NCBI RefSeq assembly: GCF_027706145.1
Contig: NZ_JAQFWW010000004.1
Coordinates: 62,001-126,000, forward strand
DNA: 64,000 bases
Reading direction: 5' to 3'
Origin: Bacillus changyiensis
GTDB lineage: Bacteria > Bacillota > Bacilli > Bacillales > Bacillaceae
Part shown: piece by piece, positions 25,286-34,091 of the stretch
Layout: every line of letters starts with the position of its first letter
Position numbering within the stretch: position 1 is the stretch's first letter
The notes under the pieces: generated by a model
Database searches by the model: none
What the model saw: only the letters and a program-made list of their open reading frames with translations
Told to the model about the DNA's origin: nothing
Made by a program: the position numbers and the translations under genes

Positions 25286-28200
25286 TTAGCTCCATACATC
25301 TTTCACATAACGCATGTCTGTTTGCAGTTTATTCAACCAGTTTTCTGCTTCAACCTCATCTGTTTTAAAGATGGTTTGATAAGCATCTCGAAGCACTTTC
25401 TCAACGTCAGGGGCCATCTGATTGGCATCACCGCAAACGTAGAGATATGCACCATTGCAGAGCAAATCGATAAGTCTTTCTTCATCTTCCTTCATCAGAT
25501 CTTGGACATATGCTTTCGGACGATCTTCAAGACGAGAAAAAGCTGTGTGCAGATGCACAATCCCATCTTGTACCGCCTTTTCCAATTCATCTTGATAGAG
25601 ATAGTCCTGTTTAGGATGTCGACAACCAAAGTAAAGGTGAGCTTCACCAAGACTTGCCCCCGCTTGTTTTTGGTTGAGCCGTGCCTGAAGAAAGCCACGG
25701 AATGGAGCAATCCCTGTTCCCGGTCCAACCATAATAATCGGTGTTTCAAAATCTTTAGGTAGTTGAAAACCAAACTGAGACTGGTGAATAAAGCAAGTCA
25801 CGCTGTCTCCAGAAGAAAGCATCGCCAGATAGTTTGAGGCAACTCCATCATAATGACCGTGCCCACTCAATGCTGGACCGTTGACAACGGCAACAGTAAT
25901 ACTTGCTTGCCGCTGATTTTGCCGTGGTGAGCTTGAAATAGAATAATATCTTGGCTTAAGTGATGGTAAAAGTGCGAGAAAACGGGCAAATGGCAGTTCA
26001 CAAGCCGGGTATTGTTCTAGCAAATCAAGCATTGATAAGCGCTTGGTCAAGACAATCTCTTGATAAGTTTGATCGTTTAACAGTTCTTCCAATTCTCGTT
26101 TATGGGGTGGACATGTTGTATGAACAGCTAATGCCCGTATTTGTACTCTTGTTGCAGGTTCTTGCAACTCAACACAGTTTTCAAACAGATTGATGAGATC
26201 GACCGGTTGGTTTAAAGGTAAATGAGAAACATCGCGGCTACTATTAATCTGGATTTGTTCATTTCCACTTAATTCGAAACGCCTAAGCACTCGGTTCATC
26301 AGCTTAGGACTATTTTTTGGCAAGACACCGAGATGATCACCTTCAGAAAATTTGATTCCTTCAGGCAAAGATACTTCAATATGACGGGTACTTCTTCCGC
26401 TCTTTTCTTGCTGAAGTTCACGGTTTGTTAATACTTGGGCTGTGAAAGCATCGTAAGTTTGTGCAAGCGGTGAGGCGGGTGTTGCATTGATCCACTCAAT
26501 CGATAGAGAGTGTCTGTCTAATTTTGCTTGGTCATGTTCATGTAATGAGAATATCTCCCGCAAATTTGACCATAAACTGTTTCGCCACGTTTCAAACTGA
26601 TGCTCAAAGTCAGCGTTTACATCACCTTCTCCGAGCATTTGCAGCCTTGTCGCACCTTTTTTTTCAAAAAGGCTGTCTATCAGACGGGGAATCCGCTGAT
26701 AAGTACTTGCCCAGTTACGATTTCCACATCCGAATACAGCATATTGAATACCGTTCAAATTTTCTTTTTGTTCCTGTTCAAGCCAATTTACAAATTCACG
26801 TGCATTGTCAGGGGGATTCCCATTATAAGAAGAGGTGATCACAATCACCGCCCCCTCTTGCGGCATCTTTCCTATACATTTGTCAAGAGCAGCCACCTTG
26901 CATTTATATCCTTGAACATTCGCTTGGTCGGCAATCTCTCCCGCAAGGCTTTCAGCGGTTCCAAGGTTTGATCCGTAGAGAACGAGAAGTGGTGTTCCAT
27001 GGGCATGTTTTTCCATCTGTTGTGATCTGCGTTCTTCTGTTTGCTTACTTTGTACCTTTTTGTTTCTCGGTTTCACCCGCATCGTAAATCCTTCTGGCTT
27101 GATCGTTAATGACTCTTTGACTTTGAGTTGGTAATTTGAATAATCGTTAAGCTCAAAGTGTTGAAAAATCAGACCGAGTACCATTGTTGCTTCATGAAGA
27201 GCAAATTGCATACCAATACAGGCCCTCTGACCATTTCCGAACGGTTTGTAGGCATGCGGCGGAATGTTTTCCATCTGCTCAAACCGCTCAGGACGGAATG
27301 CTTCGACATCTTTTCCCCAAACGCTCTGATCCCGATGCAAAACCGGAGCTAAAACCGTCACGTTTTGTCCTTTAGGAATCAAATATTTCCCACCGATCAC
27401 GGTTTCTTCTTTGGCATAGAGTGAAAAACCTGGAGCTGTCGGCCACAGTCTTAATGATTCGTTTAAGATCATTCGAATGTATTTCAACTGCTTTACCTGT
27501 TGATAAGAAGGTTGAAGATCTGTCAGGACGCGATCGGCTTCATCATACGCTTTTTTTAAAATATCGGGATGCTTCAGCAAAAGATAGAGTGCAAAGGATA
27601 ACAAACCGCTCGTTGTTTCATGTCCTGCAATTAAGAAAGTAATCATTTGATAGCGAATGTTTTTGTCATCAAGTTTTTCTCCTGTTTCAGGATCTTTTGC
27701 ATGCAGCATCAGAGAGAGCAGATCATTCCCGGTTTTGTCGGCGTTTTGTTTGCGCTCAGCAATAATCTGATCAACATAAGAAAACATCAGCTCAATATCA
27801 CGGTTAAAATTCCGCCTTGTTTTGAACATCAGCTGATCTTGCAAAGCCAGACGTTTCATTTGTCGCATCGACTCATTTAAACCACGTACCATACTGATGA
27901 TGAAAGGATGCATCTTTTCTCGATAAAAACTGTTAAAACGGTAATTAAAACCGCACAAACCGATCGTGTCCAATGTGAGTCGGGTCATGTCTTCAGGCAC
28001 ATCAATACTCTCGTTCTCATTTAACCGAGACCATTTTTGGATGAGCTGCATGGCAATATCAAGCATCAACGAATGGTAGCCTTTCATCGCTCTTTGGCTA
28101 AAGCTTGGCAACAGAATGTTGTGTGCTTTCCGCCAGTTTGGCTCTTCTGTCCAACTAGTGAATAAACCATCACCTGCAAAAGCCCGAACTTTCTGAAGTC

Positions 28201-28426
28201 CTTTAGATAAGTTTTTTGCAAATCGAGATTCATCACAAACCTCACTAGCTAATTCACAGTTAGAAATAAATACGACATCAGTGCCAGAAAACTTAAATTG
28301 AAAAATCGGTCCCATCTCAGCTGCAATTTTCCATAAGGACTGAGTAGGTTTCCCTTTGTCAAGCAATGGAAGATTCCCAAGCGGCCCGTATGTTTTTGGC
28401 ATAGGAATTTCGCTTAGTTGATTCAC
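25286..28426 (-). CDS. cypB: Bifunctional cytochrome P450/NADPH-P450 reductase (CYP102 type)
   Basis: 1046 residues, the length of self-sufficient fatty acid hydroxylases such as P450 BM3, CypB and CypD. The P450 part has the I-helix AGHETTSG, the ExxR helix ESLRLW and the haem loop [10 protein letters not shown] with the cysteine ligand near residue 400. After about residue 480 an FMN flavodoxin domain begins [15 protein letters not shown], followed by FAD and NADPH domains ([32 protein letters not shown]). It hydroxylates medium- and long-chain fatty acids. The TetR regulator just upstream matches bscR, so cypB (yrhJ) is the better symbol than cypD. Confidence 0.93.
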   Translation of the reverse strand: MNQLSEIPMPKTYGPLGNLPLLDKGKPTQSLWKIAAEMGPIFQFKFSGTDVVFISNCELASEVCDESRFAKNLSKGLQKVRAFAGDGLFTSWTEEPNWRKAHNILLPSFSQRAMKGYHSLMLDIAMQLIQKWSRLNENESIDVPEDMTRLTLDTIGLCGFNYRFNSFYREKMHPFIISMVRGLNESMRQMKRLALQDQLMFKTRRNFNRDIELMFSYVDQIIAERKQNADKTGNDLLSLMLHAKDPETGEKLDDKNIRYQMITFLIAGHETTSGLLSFALYLLLKHPDILKKAYDEADRVLTDLQPSYQQVKQLKYIRMILNESLRLWPTAPGFSLYAKEETVIGGKYLIPKGQNVTVLAPVLHRDQSVWGKDVEAFRPERFEQMENIPPHAYKPFGNGQRACIGMQFALHEATMVLGLIFQHFELNDYSNYQLKVKESLTIKPEGFTMRVKPRNKKVQSKQTEERRSQQMEKHAHGTPLLVLYGSNLGTAESLAGEIADQANVQGYKCKVAALDKCIGKMPQEGAVIVITSSYNGNPPDNAREFVNWLEQEQKENLNGIQYAVFGCGNRNWASTYQRIPRLIDSLFEKKGATRLQMLGEGDVNADFEHQFETWRNSLWSNLREIFSLHEHDQAKLDRHSLSIEWINATPASPLAQTYDAFTAQVLTNRELQQEKSGRSTRHIEVSLPEGIKFSEGDHLGVLPKNSPKLMNRVLRRFELSGNEQIQINSSRDVSHLPLNQPVDLINLFENCVELQEPATRVQIRALAVHTTCPPHKRELEELLNDQTYQEIVLTKRLSMLDLLEQYPACELPFARFLALLPSLKPRYYSISSSPRQNQRQASITVAVVNGPALSGHGHYDGVASNYLAMLSSGDSVTCFIHQSQFGFQLPKDFETPIIMVGPGTGIAPFRGFLQARLNQKQAGASLGEAHLYFGCRHPKQDYLYQDELEKAVQDGIVHLHTAFSRLEDRPKAYVQDLMKEDEERLIDLLCNGAYLYVCGDANQMAPDVEKVLRDAYQTIFKTDEVEAENWLNKLQTDMRYVKDVWS

Positions 28427-28459
28427 TTCAAATCATCCTTTCTTTTAAAAAACACTATG

Positions 28460-29032
28460 TCATCCATGACGCTTAATGGCATTCCAAGAACTCTCTTCAA
28501 TTTCTTCAATTAACTCACAGGGAATTTGGATTTCCCCAGCCCTTACGAGCTTTTGAATATTCACAAAGATACCGAAGACAATAGCGCTCAAAATATGGGA
28601 AGGCAGTGAACGAATCATGTTTGCCTGTTTCCCTTTTTCAAAAAATAAATAGATAAAATTCAATAGTTCATTGAGAACTTCGCGGCTTTTCTCTGTTAAA
28701 TAATGCGCGGTTTTATCAATTTCTAAAAAATAGAGCGCATCAACATTTTCCTGAGAAAACTTGAATAGACTGCGAAAAATGTGCTGAAATTGTTCGTAAA
28801 CACATCCTGATTGTGCCGGATACCCTTTTTTTAATTTTTTCATGAAGCGCTTGACACTTTGTTGAAATAGCACATTCACAAGATCTTCTTTGCTATCAAA
28901 ATAGCGGTAAATCGTCCCGGCTCCGACATTTGCCTTCTCAGCAATCATCGGAATCGTTGTTGCATCAAAACCGCGCTCTGCGAACAGGGCGAGTGAAGCA
29001 TCAATGATTTTGTCATATTTGGTTTCGGGCAT
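28460..29032 (-). CDS. bscR: TetR-family repressor of the P450 operon (BscR/FatR)
   Basis: 190 residues. The N-terminal TetR domain has IIDASLALFAERGFDATTIPMIAEKANVG and TIYRYFDSKEDLVNVLF; the C-terminal ligand domain is helical. In B. subtilis BscR (FatR, yrhI) represses its own gene and cypB and is released by unsaturated fatty acids. A perfect 24-bp palindrome lies just upstream of its ribosome binding site (29052-29075). cypB follows 33 nt downstream, so the two form an operon. GAAGGAGG precedes the ATG. Confidence 0.9.
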   Translation of the reverse strand: MPETKYDKIIDASLALFAERGFDATTIPMIAEKANVGAGTIYRYFDSKEDLVNVLFQQSVKRFMKKLKKGYPAQSGCVYEQFQHIFRSLFKFSQENVDALYFLEIDKTAHYLTEKSREVLNELLNFIYLFFEKGKQANMIRSLPSHILSAIVFGIFVNIQKLVRAGEIQIPCELIEEIEESSWNAIKRHG

Positions 29033-29051
29033 TAAAAGTAACCTCCTTCGG

Positions 29052-29075
29052 AACGGAATGAACGTTCATTCCGTT
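29052..29075. promoter_or_regulatory. BscR/FatR operator
   Basis: A perfect 24-bp palindrome with arms AACGGAATGAAC and GTTCATTCCGTT, about 20 bp before the bscR start. This resembles the known FatR site of B. subtilis as I remember it. Confidence 0.8.
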
Positions 29076-29188
29076 TTTAATTTGACAGCCACTTTTAAAA
29101 AACCTTTTTTAAAAAAGCAAAAAAGTAAAATCAGGAAATTTTCATTATGTTGGTTCATAGGCATTATTGCTTATTTAAATCAGCCATC

Positions 29189-29216
29189 AAAAAAAGAGCT
29201 GCTTTAAGACAGCTCC
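29189..29216 (-). terminator. Rho-independent terminator after the subtilase gene
   Basis: GAGCTG-8 nt-CAGCTC hairpin followed by seven T residues on the minus strand. Confidence 0.85.
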
Positions 29217-29227
29217 CTCTGCTAAAC

Positions 29228-32200
29228 CTATTTTGCTTTTTTGACCTTGACTTGGCTCGCTTTGCTCGCATTTCCAGCTTTGTCAATTGCGATAACTGTC
29301 AAAACAGTTTTTGGCTTTTGTTTTTTGATTTTAACAACATATTGGCCTTTTTTATTCACTCTACCAGTGCCAATTGTTTTTTTACCAACTTTGATCCTTA
29401 TATTGGCATTTGCTTCAGCTTTTCCTTTTACAGTGGTGCTTTTATTAGTGACGGTATAAGCCTTTGGTGCAGAAGGCGGTGTTTTGTCTTTTACGGTCGT
29501 TTTCGCCGCTTTGCTGATATTTCCTGCTCTATCTTTTGCTGTCACTGTAATTGTTGTTCCTGCTTTTTGTTTGCTGACTTTCAGACGAAATTCACCTTTG
29601 CCATTTGCTTTACCAGTACAAATTGTTTTCCCTTTTACTTTTGCTATAACTAACGCGTTGGCTTCCGTTTTACCTGTGATGACCTTACTTTTATCAGTGA
29701 CTGAATGAATTTTTGGTGCACTTGGTGGAATAGCGTCAGCCACTATGACTTTGACATCGCCGCTTTCCCTGTAAACATCTGCAGAAGCAGAAACATATAA
29801 AACCGTATACTCTGTTTGTTTCTTGACTTTTACTTTAAATATACCTGAAGAATCAGCTTTTCCGGTCGCAATGATTTTTTTGGATTGATCTTTAATCTGA
29901 ACTGTATAACCTGGTAACGTTTTGCCTGTCACATAATTATCTTTGTTAGTGACGCGTTTCACTGATGGTTTTTGCGGTGCTTTTTCAACAACGACTCTGA
30001 GTGTAGCTTCCGCCTGACCGCCTGAAGCCAACACATGGAGAACTTGATTTGTTTGCTGTACCGGGATGTTCACTTTAAACGTTCCAGAGTTCCCTGCTTT
30101 GCCTACACCTAATGTTTTATTTCCGCTGATTACTTTCACAGTTGAACCACTTTTAGCCGTACCCGTAACGGCTGATTGGTGATTTAACACAGGGTTGACT
30201 TTCAAGTTGAGTTCAAAGACACTAAACGCATAGAATGCATTGAGTTTGCCCCAGCCAGAAATGATATGATATCCAGGTACTTGTTTGTCGGGTTCTCCAT
30301 CAAAATCAATGTCATCACGATAAGGATTATCCTCTTCATTAAATGTGACATCAGCAGTTGTTTCCTTTAAAATCTTTGCTACCTGGTTCGGTTTTAATGA
30401 CGGATGTTGTGAAATGAGAAGCCCGGCGACAGCAGAAACGTGCGGTGCTGCCATTGATGTTCCACTCATATAAACGACATTGCCATCAGGAACAAGGCTT
30501 GGAATATCACTTCCTGGCGCGACCAGGTCAAGCCCTTTACCATAGTTGGAATAGTCTGAGACAAGGGCTAGTTGATTGGTTGCTCCAACTGAAATCGTAT
30601 ATTTTGAAGATGCGGGATAGGAGAGTTCTGAAGCGCCCTCATTTCCACTTGCAGTAATCACCGTCACATTTTTGCTTTCTGCGTATTTCAAAGCATATTC
30701 AATCACCCTGCTGTACGGCCCGCCAAGACTTAGATTAATGACTTTTGCCCCGTGATCGACAGCATAGATAATCCCGTAGGCGATTTTTTCAGTATCTCCT
30801 TCCCCTGAACGATCCAAAACTTTCACAGGGAGAATTTTCGCATGCGGATTAATTCCAGCCATTGAATAATGATTATCAGCAGCAGCTGCGATAATCCCGG
30901 AAACATGTGTGCCATGTCCGTTATCATCCATTGCATCCCCATTACGGCTAATATAATTAAATCCGGATTCTTGTTCGACACTGTCACTTAAATCTTGAAG
31001 TGTATGGTCAACACCTGTGTCAACAACAGCAATCACTGTATCTTGAAGCGGTTTGTTGACCAGAAGTTTCTGAAGTTTTTCAAATTGAATATCTATAGGC
31101 TTGCTACTATTTTTAAGTGACCATTGATAAGGATACTGAACATCAGCTGATAACGCATGATACTGCCGAACTGGTTCGATAAATTCCACCTCAGGCAACC
31201 TCGATATTTTACCAGTAGCGGCTGTGTGATAGCCGTTTGTATGATGTTGATCCATCTCCACCACATACATATTTTTAAACATTTTACTTTTTGAGAGGGA
31301 GTCGACAGTGCCAGCCCCAAAAGATTTCACTTTTGCTTTGAAAGAATGCAATCTTTTGTTATCTTTTAATTTCACAATATAGCGATTTTTTGCTGCGATT
31401 TTCAGACTTTCTGTAAGACCTGCTCTTTCTAGTACTGTTGACACTTTGCTACCTGCCAAATCTTCAATTTTAATATCTTTTATGATTTGATCCATTTGCT
31501 TTTTGAGTGATTGAGGAACGGCAGCACGTACTGTTTTATGAAGGCGATGGATCGCTTTTTGGTCCTCTTTTGTTATCGTGTATTGACTCGCCTGTCCGTT
31601 TTTTGCGATATCAGCAAACAGCGATTTCAATTGAACTAAATCGCTAGACACCGTATTCCGGATTGATTGTTTAGACAGCAATTTAGAACCTATGAAGGGA
31701 GCAGCTTTATCATATACGGAAGACCATTTGTTTCCTTTATCAGTTTTTTTAAATAAATGATCTCTGATTATGCTCAAATGTTTGAAGCTTGTCTTTTCTG
31801 GTGTGCTTAATTCTTCTTCCTGTTGGTCTGATGGTGAAAGGGTGACGCCTTGATAACTGATGGTGTATGGAATGTCTTGATGTTGTAGAGTTTCTTCTTG
31901 ATTATTTTCAATCTTAATATAGTAGGGACCTTTCCAGGCGATTGGAAAGTCAATGACTGCGGGATGCTTTGAATAGGAATAACCGATATACCGACCAAAT
32001 GTATGGCCTTTAACAGCATGATCTATGCTGGAATAAATCGAGATAGTCAGCTCTTTTTCTGATTGGAGTTTGATGCGAAAGTGTGTGTAATTTGCGATTT
32101 CCTTTTGTTGAGGCTCTATTTTATACCAATGTTCTTTTTCTTGATTTTTAAATACTGTATTCACTGGTGAACTGTTTGTTAGTGTCGTTTCTTCAAAAGA

Positions 32201-32305
32201 TGATTGGTTTTCTGCCGCCATGGCCTTTACAGCGGGAAACTGTCCAAATACAAGTGTAAACATGAGGATGAAAACAAAGAAAACACAAACCTTTCTTTTT
32301 TCCAT
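29228..32305 (-). CDS. Large secreted subtilisin-like serine protease with C-terminal Ig-like repeats
   Basis: 1025 residues. The signal peptide is about 1-33. A long propeptide region follows, including YIVKLKDNKRLHSFK, an inhibitor-like stretch. The S8 catalytic domain has DTGVDHT (Asp), HGTHVSG (His), the oxyanion Asn in ASGNEG and GTSMAAPH (Ser). The C-terminal third contains at least four Big_6-like beta repeats, each with the pattern VTGKTEANA...GKG.F.VK and linked by IPPSAPK/TPPSAPK. The very basic repeats suggest binding to the cell wall. It resembles minor extracellular proteases of bacilli. ATG 32305 follows GGCGGAGGTG; an upstream in-frame start is unsupported. Confidence 0.9.
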   Translation of the reverse strand: MEKRKVCVFFVFILMFTLVFGQFPAVKAMAAENQSSFEETTLTNSSPVNTVFKNQEKEHWYKIEPQQKEIANYTHFRIKLQSEKELTISIYSSIDHAVKGHTFGRYIGYSYSKHPAVIDFPIAWKGPYYIKIENNQEETLQHQDIPYTISYQGVTLSPSDQQEEELSTPEKTSFKHLSIIRDHLFKKTDKGNKWSSVYDKAAPFIGSKLLSKQSIRNTVSSDLVQLKSLFADIAKNGQASQYTITKEDQKAIHRLHKTVRAAVPQSLKKQMDQIIKDIKIEDLAGSKVSTVLERAGLTESLKIAAKNRYIVKLKDNKRLHSFKAKVKSFGAGTVDSLSKSKMFKNMYVVEMDQHHTNGYHTAATGKISRLPEVEFIEPVRQYHALSADVQYPYQWSLKNSSKPIDIQFEKLQKLLVNKPLQDTVIAVVDTGVDHTLQDLSDSVEQESGFNYISRNGDAMDDNGHGTHVSGIIAAAADNHYSMAGINPHAKILPVKVLDRSGEGDTEKIAYGIIYAVDHGAKVINLSLGGPYSRVIEYALKYAESKNVTVITASGNEGASELSYPASSKYTISVGATNQLALVSDYSNYGKGLDLVAPGSDIPSLVPDGNVVYMSGTSMAAPHVSAVAGLLISQHPSLKPNQVAKILKETTADVTFNEEDNPYRDDIDFDGEPDKQVPGYHIISGWGKLNAFYAFSVFELNLKVNPVLNHQSAVTGTAKSGSTVKVISGNKTLGVGKAGNSGTFKVNIPVQQTNQVLHVLASGGQAEATLRVVVEKAPQKPSVKRVTNKDNYVTGKTLPGYTVQIKDQSKKIIATGKADSSGIFKVKVKKQTEYTVLYVSASADVYRESGDVKVIVADAIPPSAPKIHSVTDKSKVITGKTEANALVIAKVKGKTICTGKANGKGEFRLKVSKQKAGTTITVTAKDRAGNISKAAKTTVKDKTPPSAPKAYTVTNKSTTVKGKAEANANIRIKVGKKTIGTGRVNKKGQYVVKIKKQKPKTVLTVIAIDKAGNASKASQVKVKKAK

Positions 32306-32609
32306 ATGGCACACCTCCGCCAAATTTAGTTAAACATATTCACTTTGCTAATATTAAACCATGATTATCAACTTATTGGAATAGTTTTCTGTTAAAAGCC
32401 AACATATGTACTAATAGGGCTATTAGAATTCATAGTGCCAGACGGTCATTTGTACCTATGTATCGTGTATATATAACAGAAAGTGAATGGGCAGGGCGCG
32501 GCAAACTGGAAGATCTTTTTTCGTGAAGTGATCTATCCGCCCTATCAATTTTTCTTATAAATGCATAGGATGTATGGAAATTTAACTTTAAAAAGGTGGT
32601 GCTTTTTTT
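32306..32609. other. Divergent intergenic region of subtilase and YjcZ-like genes
   Basis: No gene seen. On the minus strand TTCCAA-17 nt-TTTAAT with an extended TG could be the subtilase promoter (about 32345-32380). No clear sporulation-sigma promoter was recognised for the plus-strand gene. Confidence 0.35.
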
Positions 32610-32759
32610 ATGGGCTTCGGTTTTGGATATCCAGGTCGCTGCTGCGGTTATGGCGGTGGATACGGTTATGGCGGCGGAGTTGGCTATGGCGGTGGATTCG
32701 CGCTAATCGTCGTTCTTTTCATTCTCTTGATCATTGTAGGCGCATGCTGGGTGTACTAA
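32610..32759 (+). CDS. YjcZ family sporulation protein
   Basis: 49 residues: a glycine/tyrosine-rich start with a CC pair ([15 protein letters not shown]), then the same membrane helix as the gene at 13822 ([19 protein letters not shown]). AAAAGGTGGTG precedes the ATG. Tiny transmembrane sporulation family; function unknown. Confidence 0.85.
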   Translation: MGFGFGYPGRCCGYGGGYGYGGGVGYGGGFALIVVLFILLIIVGACWVY

Positions 32760-32876
32760 TTAGGAAATCTTATCCTGTCATTGCTGCTCATAACGAGATT
32801 GATTTCTCTTTTTCCGTAGGAGGCTAAATCTTGTCTTTAACGGCGCTTTGCTGAGGATTTGCTCGCATCTAATCCG

Positions 32877-32912
32877 AAAAGGAACAGAAAACGACGTTTT
32901 CTGTTCCTTTTT
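32877..32912. terminator. Bidirectional terminator
   Basis: A near-perfect palindrome with AAAAGGAACAGAAAAC / GTTTTCTGTTCCTTTT arms, between the convergent YjcZ-like gene and the 47-aa gene. A and T runs on both sides serve both directions. Confidence 0.85.
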
Positions 32913-32944
32913 CATGTAGAAAGCGGTCAGGGATTCCTACTGAA

Positions 32945-33088
32945 TTACCAATAAGGCAACCACAAACCGGCTCGTCGAGTTCTTTCAATTCTTTGTCGGC
33001 GATATGGATTACCATAACCATGCTTAAAAGAATGTGGCATAGATGAATAACCATGACCGATAAAAGACATTCTGTGATCTTTCATCAT
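32945..33088 (-). CDS. 47-residue Tyr/Arg-rich small protein
   Basis: Starts MMKDHRMSFIGHGYSS, continues with HGYGNPYRRQRIERTRRA and ends GLWLPYW. GAGAGGG lies 10 nt before the first ATG and a strong terminator follows the stop. The glycine/tyrosine/arginine composition is like small spore-associated proteins. It is probably real but was not recognised as a known family. Confidence 0.6.
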   Translation of the reverse strand: MMKDHRMSFIGHGYSSMPHSFKHGYGNPYRRQRIERTRRAGLWLPYW

Positions 33089-33162
33089 GAATCTGCATCC
33101 CTCTCTTATGTTTTTAATATTCATATGCAGATCATTGAAGGATGGACCTATTTAAGAAATAA

Positions 33163-33219
33163 CTATACTTGATCTTTCTCCTGTGTATAATGTGCCAGTA
33201 GTTCCCTTCTATACATCAT
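33163..33219 (-). CDS. 18-residue micro-ORF downstream of yrzI
   Basis: Reads MMYRRELLAHYTQEKDQV after a perfect AAAGGAGAG at 6 nt, followed by a TAG stop. It sits 29 nt after the yrzI stop. In B. subtilis the yrzI transcript carries several micro-ORFs, one of which (S1025) is a target of the ribosome-associated RNase Rae1, as I recall. This looks like its counterpart. Confidence 0.6.
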   Translation of the reverse strand: MMYRRELLAHYTQEKDQV

Positions 33220-33248
33220 AGCAATCTCTCCTTTCATTCTCGTTTTGA

Positions 33249-33398
33249 TTAGCGTTGGCTATTCAAATAAAGATACTTTAACTGTCGCTCTTTCATTTCA
33301 TTGTACAGCTGTTCAATCTGATGTTCTCGTTCATACTCTTCTGGACTTTTGAATTTTTTTTGAATCGTTAGTGTTAAGAAGAATAAATTAATCGTCAT
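33249..33398 (-). CDS. yrzI: YrzI family small protein
   Basis: 49 residues. The hydrophobic start MTINLFFLTLTIQKKF is followed by a charged helix SPEEYEREHQIEQLYNEMKER, the layout of the Bacillus YrzI family. AAAGGAGGTGAGTG precedes the ATG. It is part of a cluster of micro-ORFs driven by a strong promoter at 33692-33720. The function of YrzI is unknown. Confidence 0.8.
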   Translation of the reverse strand: MTINLFFLTLTIQKKFKSPEEYEREHQIEQLYNEMKERQLKYLYLNSQR

Positions 33399-33438
33399 AT
33401 CACTCACCTCCTTTAAAGTTCGCTACAAAACATAAACA

Positions 33439-33468
33439 ACCCGCAGATCATTTGACAAACCTGCGGGT
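33439..33468 (-). other. GC-rich hairpin in the yrzI leader
   Basis: ACCCGCAG-14 nt-CTGCGGGT on the minus strand, followed by the T-rich TTGTTTATGTTTTG, about 40 nt ahead of yrzI. It may be an attenuator or an mRNA-stabilising stem. A weakly supported 38-codon frame (33413-33529) runs through it and ends at the yrzI ribosome binding site. Confidence 0.5.
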
Positions 33469-33571
33469 GCAAACAAAAACCGCCAGACAAAAACAAAACG
33501 ACGTCTTTATCTTGCGAGAAGGAAAGCATATTGTGTTCTAACTTCCTAACGTATTTTGTAAAAAGCAATGG

Positions 33572-33655
33572 TTAAGGAAGGGCACAATCTCTCCCACAGG
33601 TTGAATGAAACATATATTCACAAAGTCTAGTGTATGTAGCCAATTCCGATTTCAT
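33572..33655 (-). CDS. 27-residue micro-ORF, first frame of the yrzI transcript
   Basis: Starts MKSELATYTRLCEYMFHS and ends CGRDCALP, with three cysteines in total. An excellent AAGGAGG lies 9 nt before the ATG and a strong sigma-A promoter just upstream. Size and place fit the other micro-ORFs of the yrzI operon. Function unknown. Confidence 0.55.
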   Translation of the reverse strand: MKSELATYTRLCEYMFHSTCGRDCALP

Positions 33656-33691
33656 GTTCATCAACCTCCTTACTTTTTTGATTACTTTGTA

Positions 33692-33720
33692 AGTATATCC
33701 ATCAACTTCCTGTTTGTAAA
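33692..33720 (-). promoter_or_regulatory. Sigma-A promoter of the yrzI micro-ORF operon
   Basis: TTTACA (complement of 33715-33720), 17-nt spacer, TATACT (complement of 33692-33697), with the first ribosome binding site about 25 nt downstream. Confidence 0.8.
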
Positions 33721-33747
33721 CCTTTTTTTCAAAAAATGGACACAAAA

Positions 33748-33774
33748 AAATACAGAAAGCCTTAAGACTCTCTG
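33748..33774 (-). terminator. Terminator after yrhC
   Basis: ACAGAGAGTC-TTAA-GGCTTTCTGT stem with one mismatch, followed by TATTTTTTT on the minus strand; it ends the cysteine operon. Confidence 0.75.
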
Positions 33775-33775
33775 T

Positions 33776-34009
33776 TTATGATTCTTCCATTTTATCTAAT
33801 TGTTTTTTATATTTGAGTGAACGCTTCACACAAAAGAAAGCACCAGCTAAAAAAATGCATGTCGCAAACATCATCACCGATTGTTGGAATAATGTTAGCC
33901 CTTGATTAGGGATGATGGTGCCGATATACAAAAAAGCACTGACACTGAGTAGTGTAAAGGCAAACTGCTTGTAATCTTCCATCAAAGCTTTTACTTTTTT
34001 CTTATGCAT
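33776..34009 (-). CDS. yrhC: YrhC family membrane protein
   Basis: 77 residues with two transmembrane segments (QFAFTLLSVSAFLYIGTII and SVMMFATCIFLAGAFFCV) and basic ends. It matches YrhC, the last gene of the B. subtilis yrrT-mtnN-mccA-mccB-yrhC operon. Its function is unknown. It lies 82 nt after mccB. Confidence 0.85.
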   Translation of the reverse strand: MHKKKVKALMEDYKQFAFTLLSVSAFLYIGTIIPNQGLTLFQQSVMMFATCIFLAGAFFCVKRSLKYKKQLDKMEES

Positions 34010-34091
34010 ATGATCACCTATTTAGATTCATATAAGATATCATTTAGAATAACATAGCATAACAGTTTGCTGGACATGTAAATTCAGGTAA

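Noticed and set aside
25277..25762. 161-codon plus-strand frame opposite the P450 reductase domain
   Set aside because: Shadow of a well conserved enzyme gene on the other strand.
29147..29653. 168-codon Cys/Phe-rich plus-strand frame
   Set aside because: Lies opposite the repeat region of the subtilase; the odd composition comes from reading Lys/Thr/Ala-rich repeats backwards.
33413..33529. 38-codon micro-ORF between the 27-aa frame and yrzI
   Set aside because: Only a weak GGAAG 12 nt upstream and it runs through a hairpin; mentioned as possible but not called.
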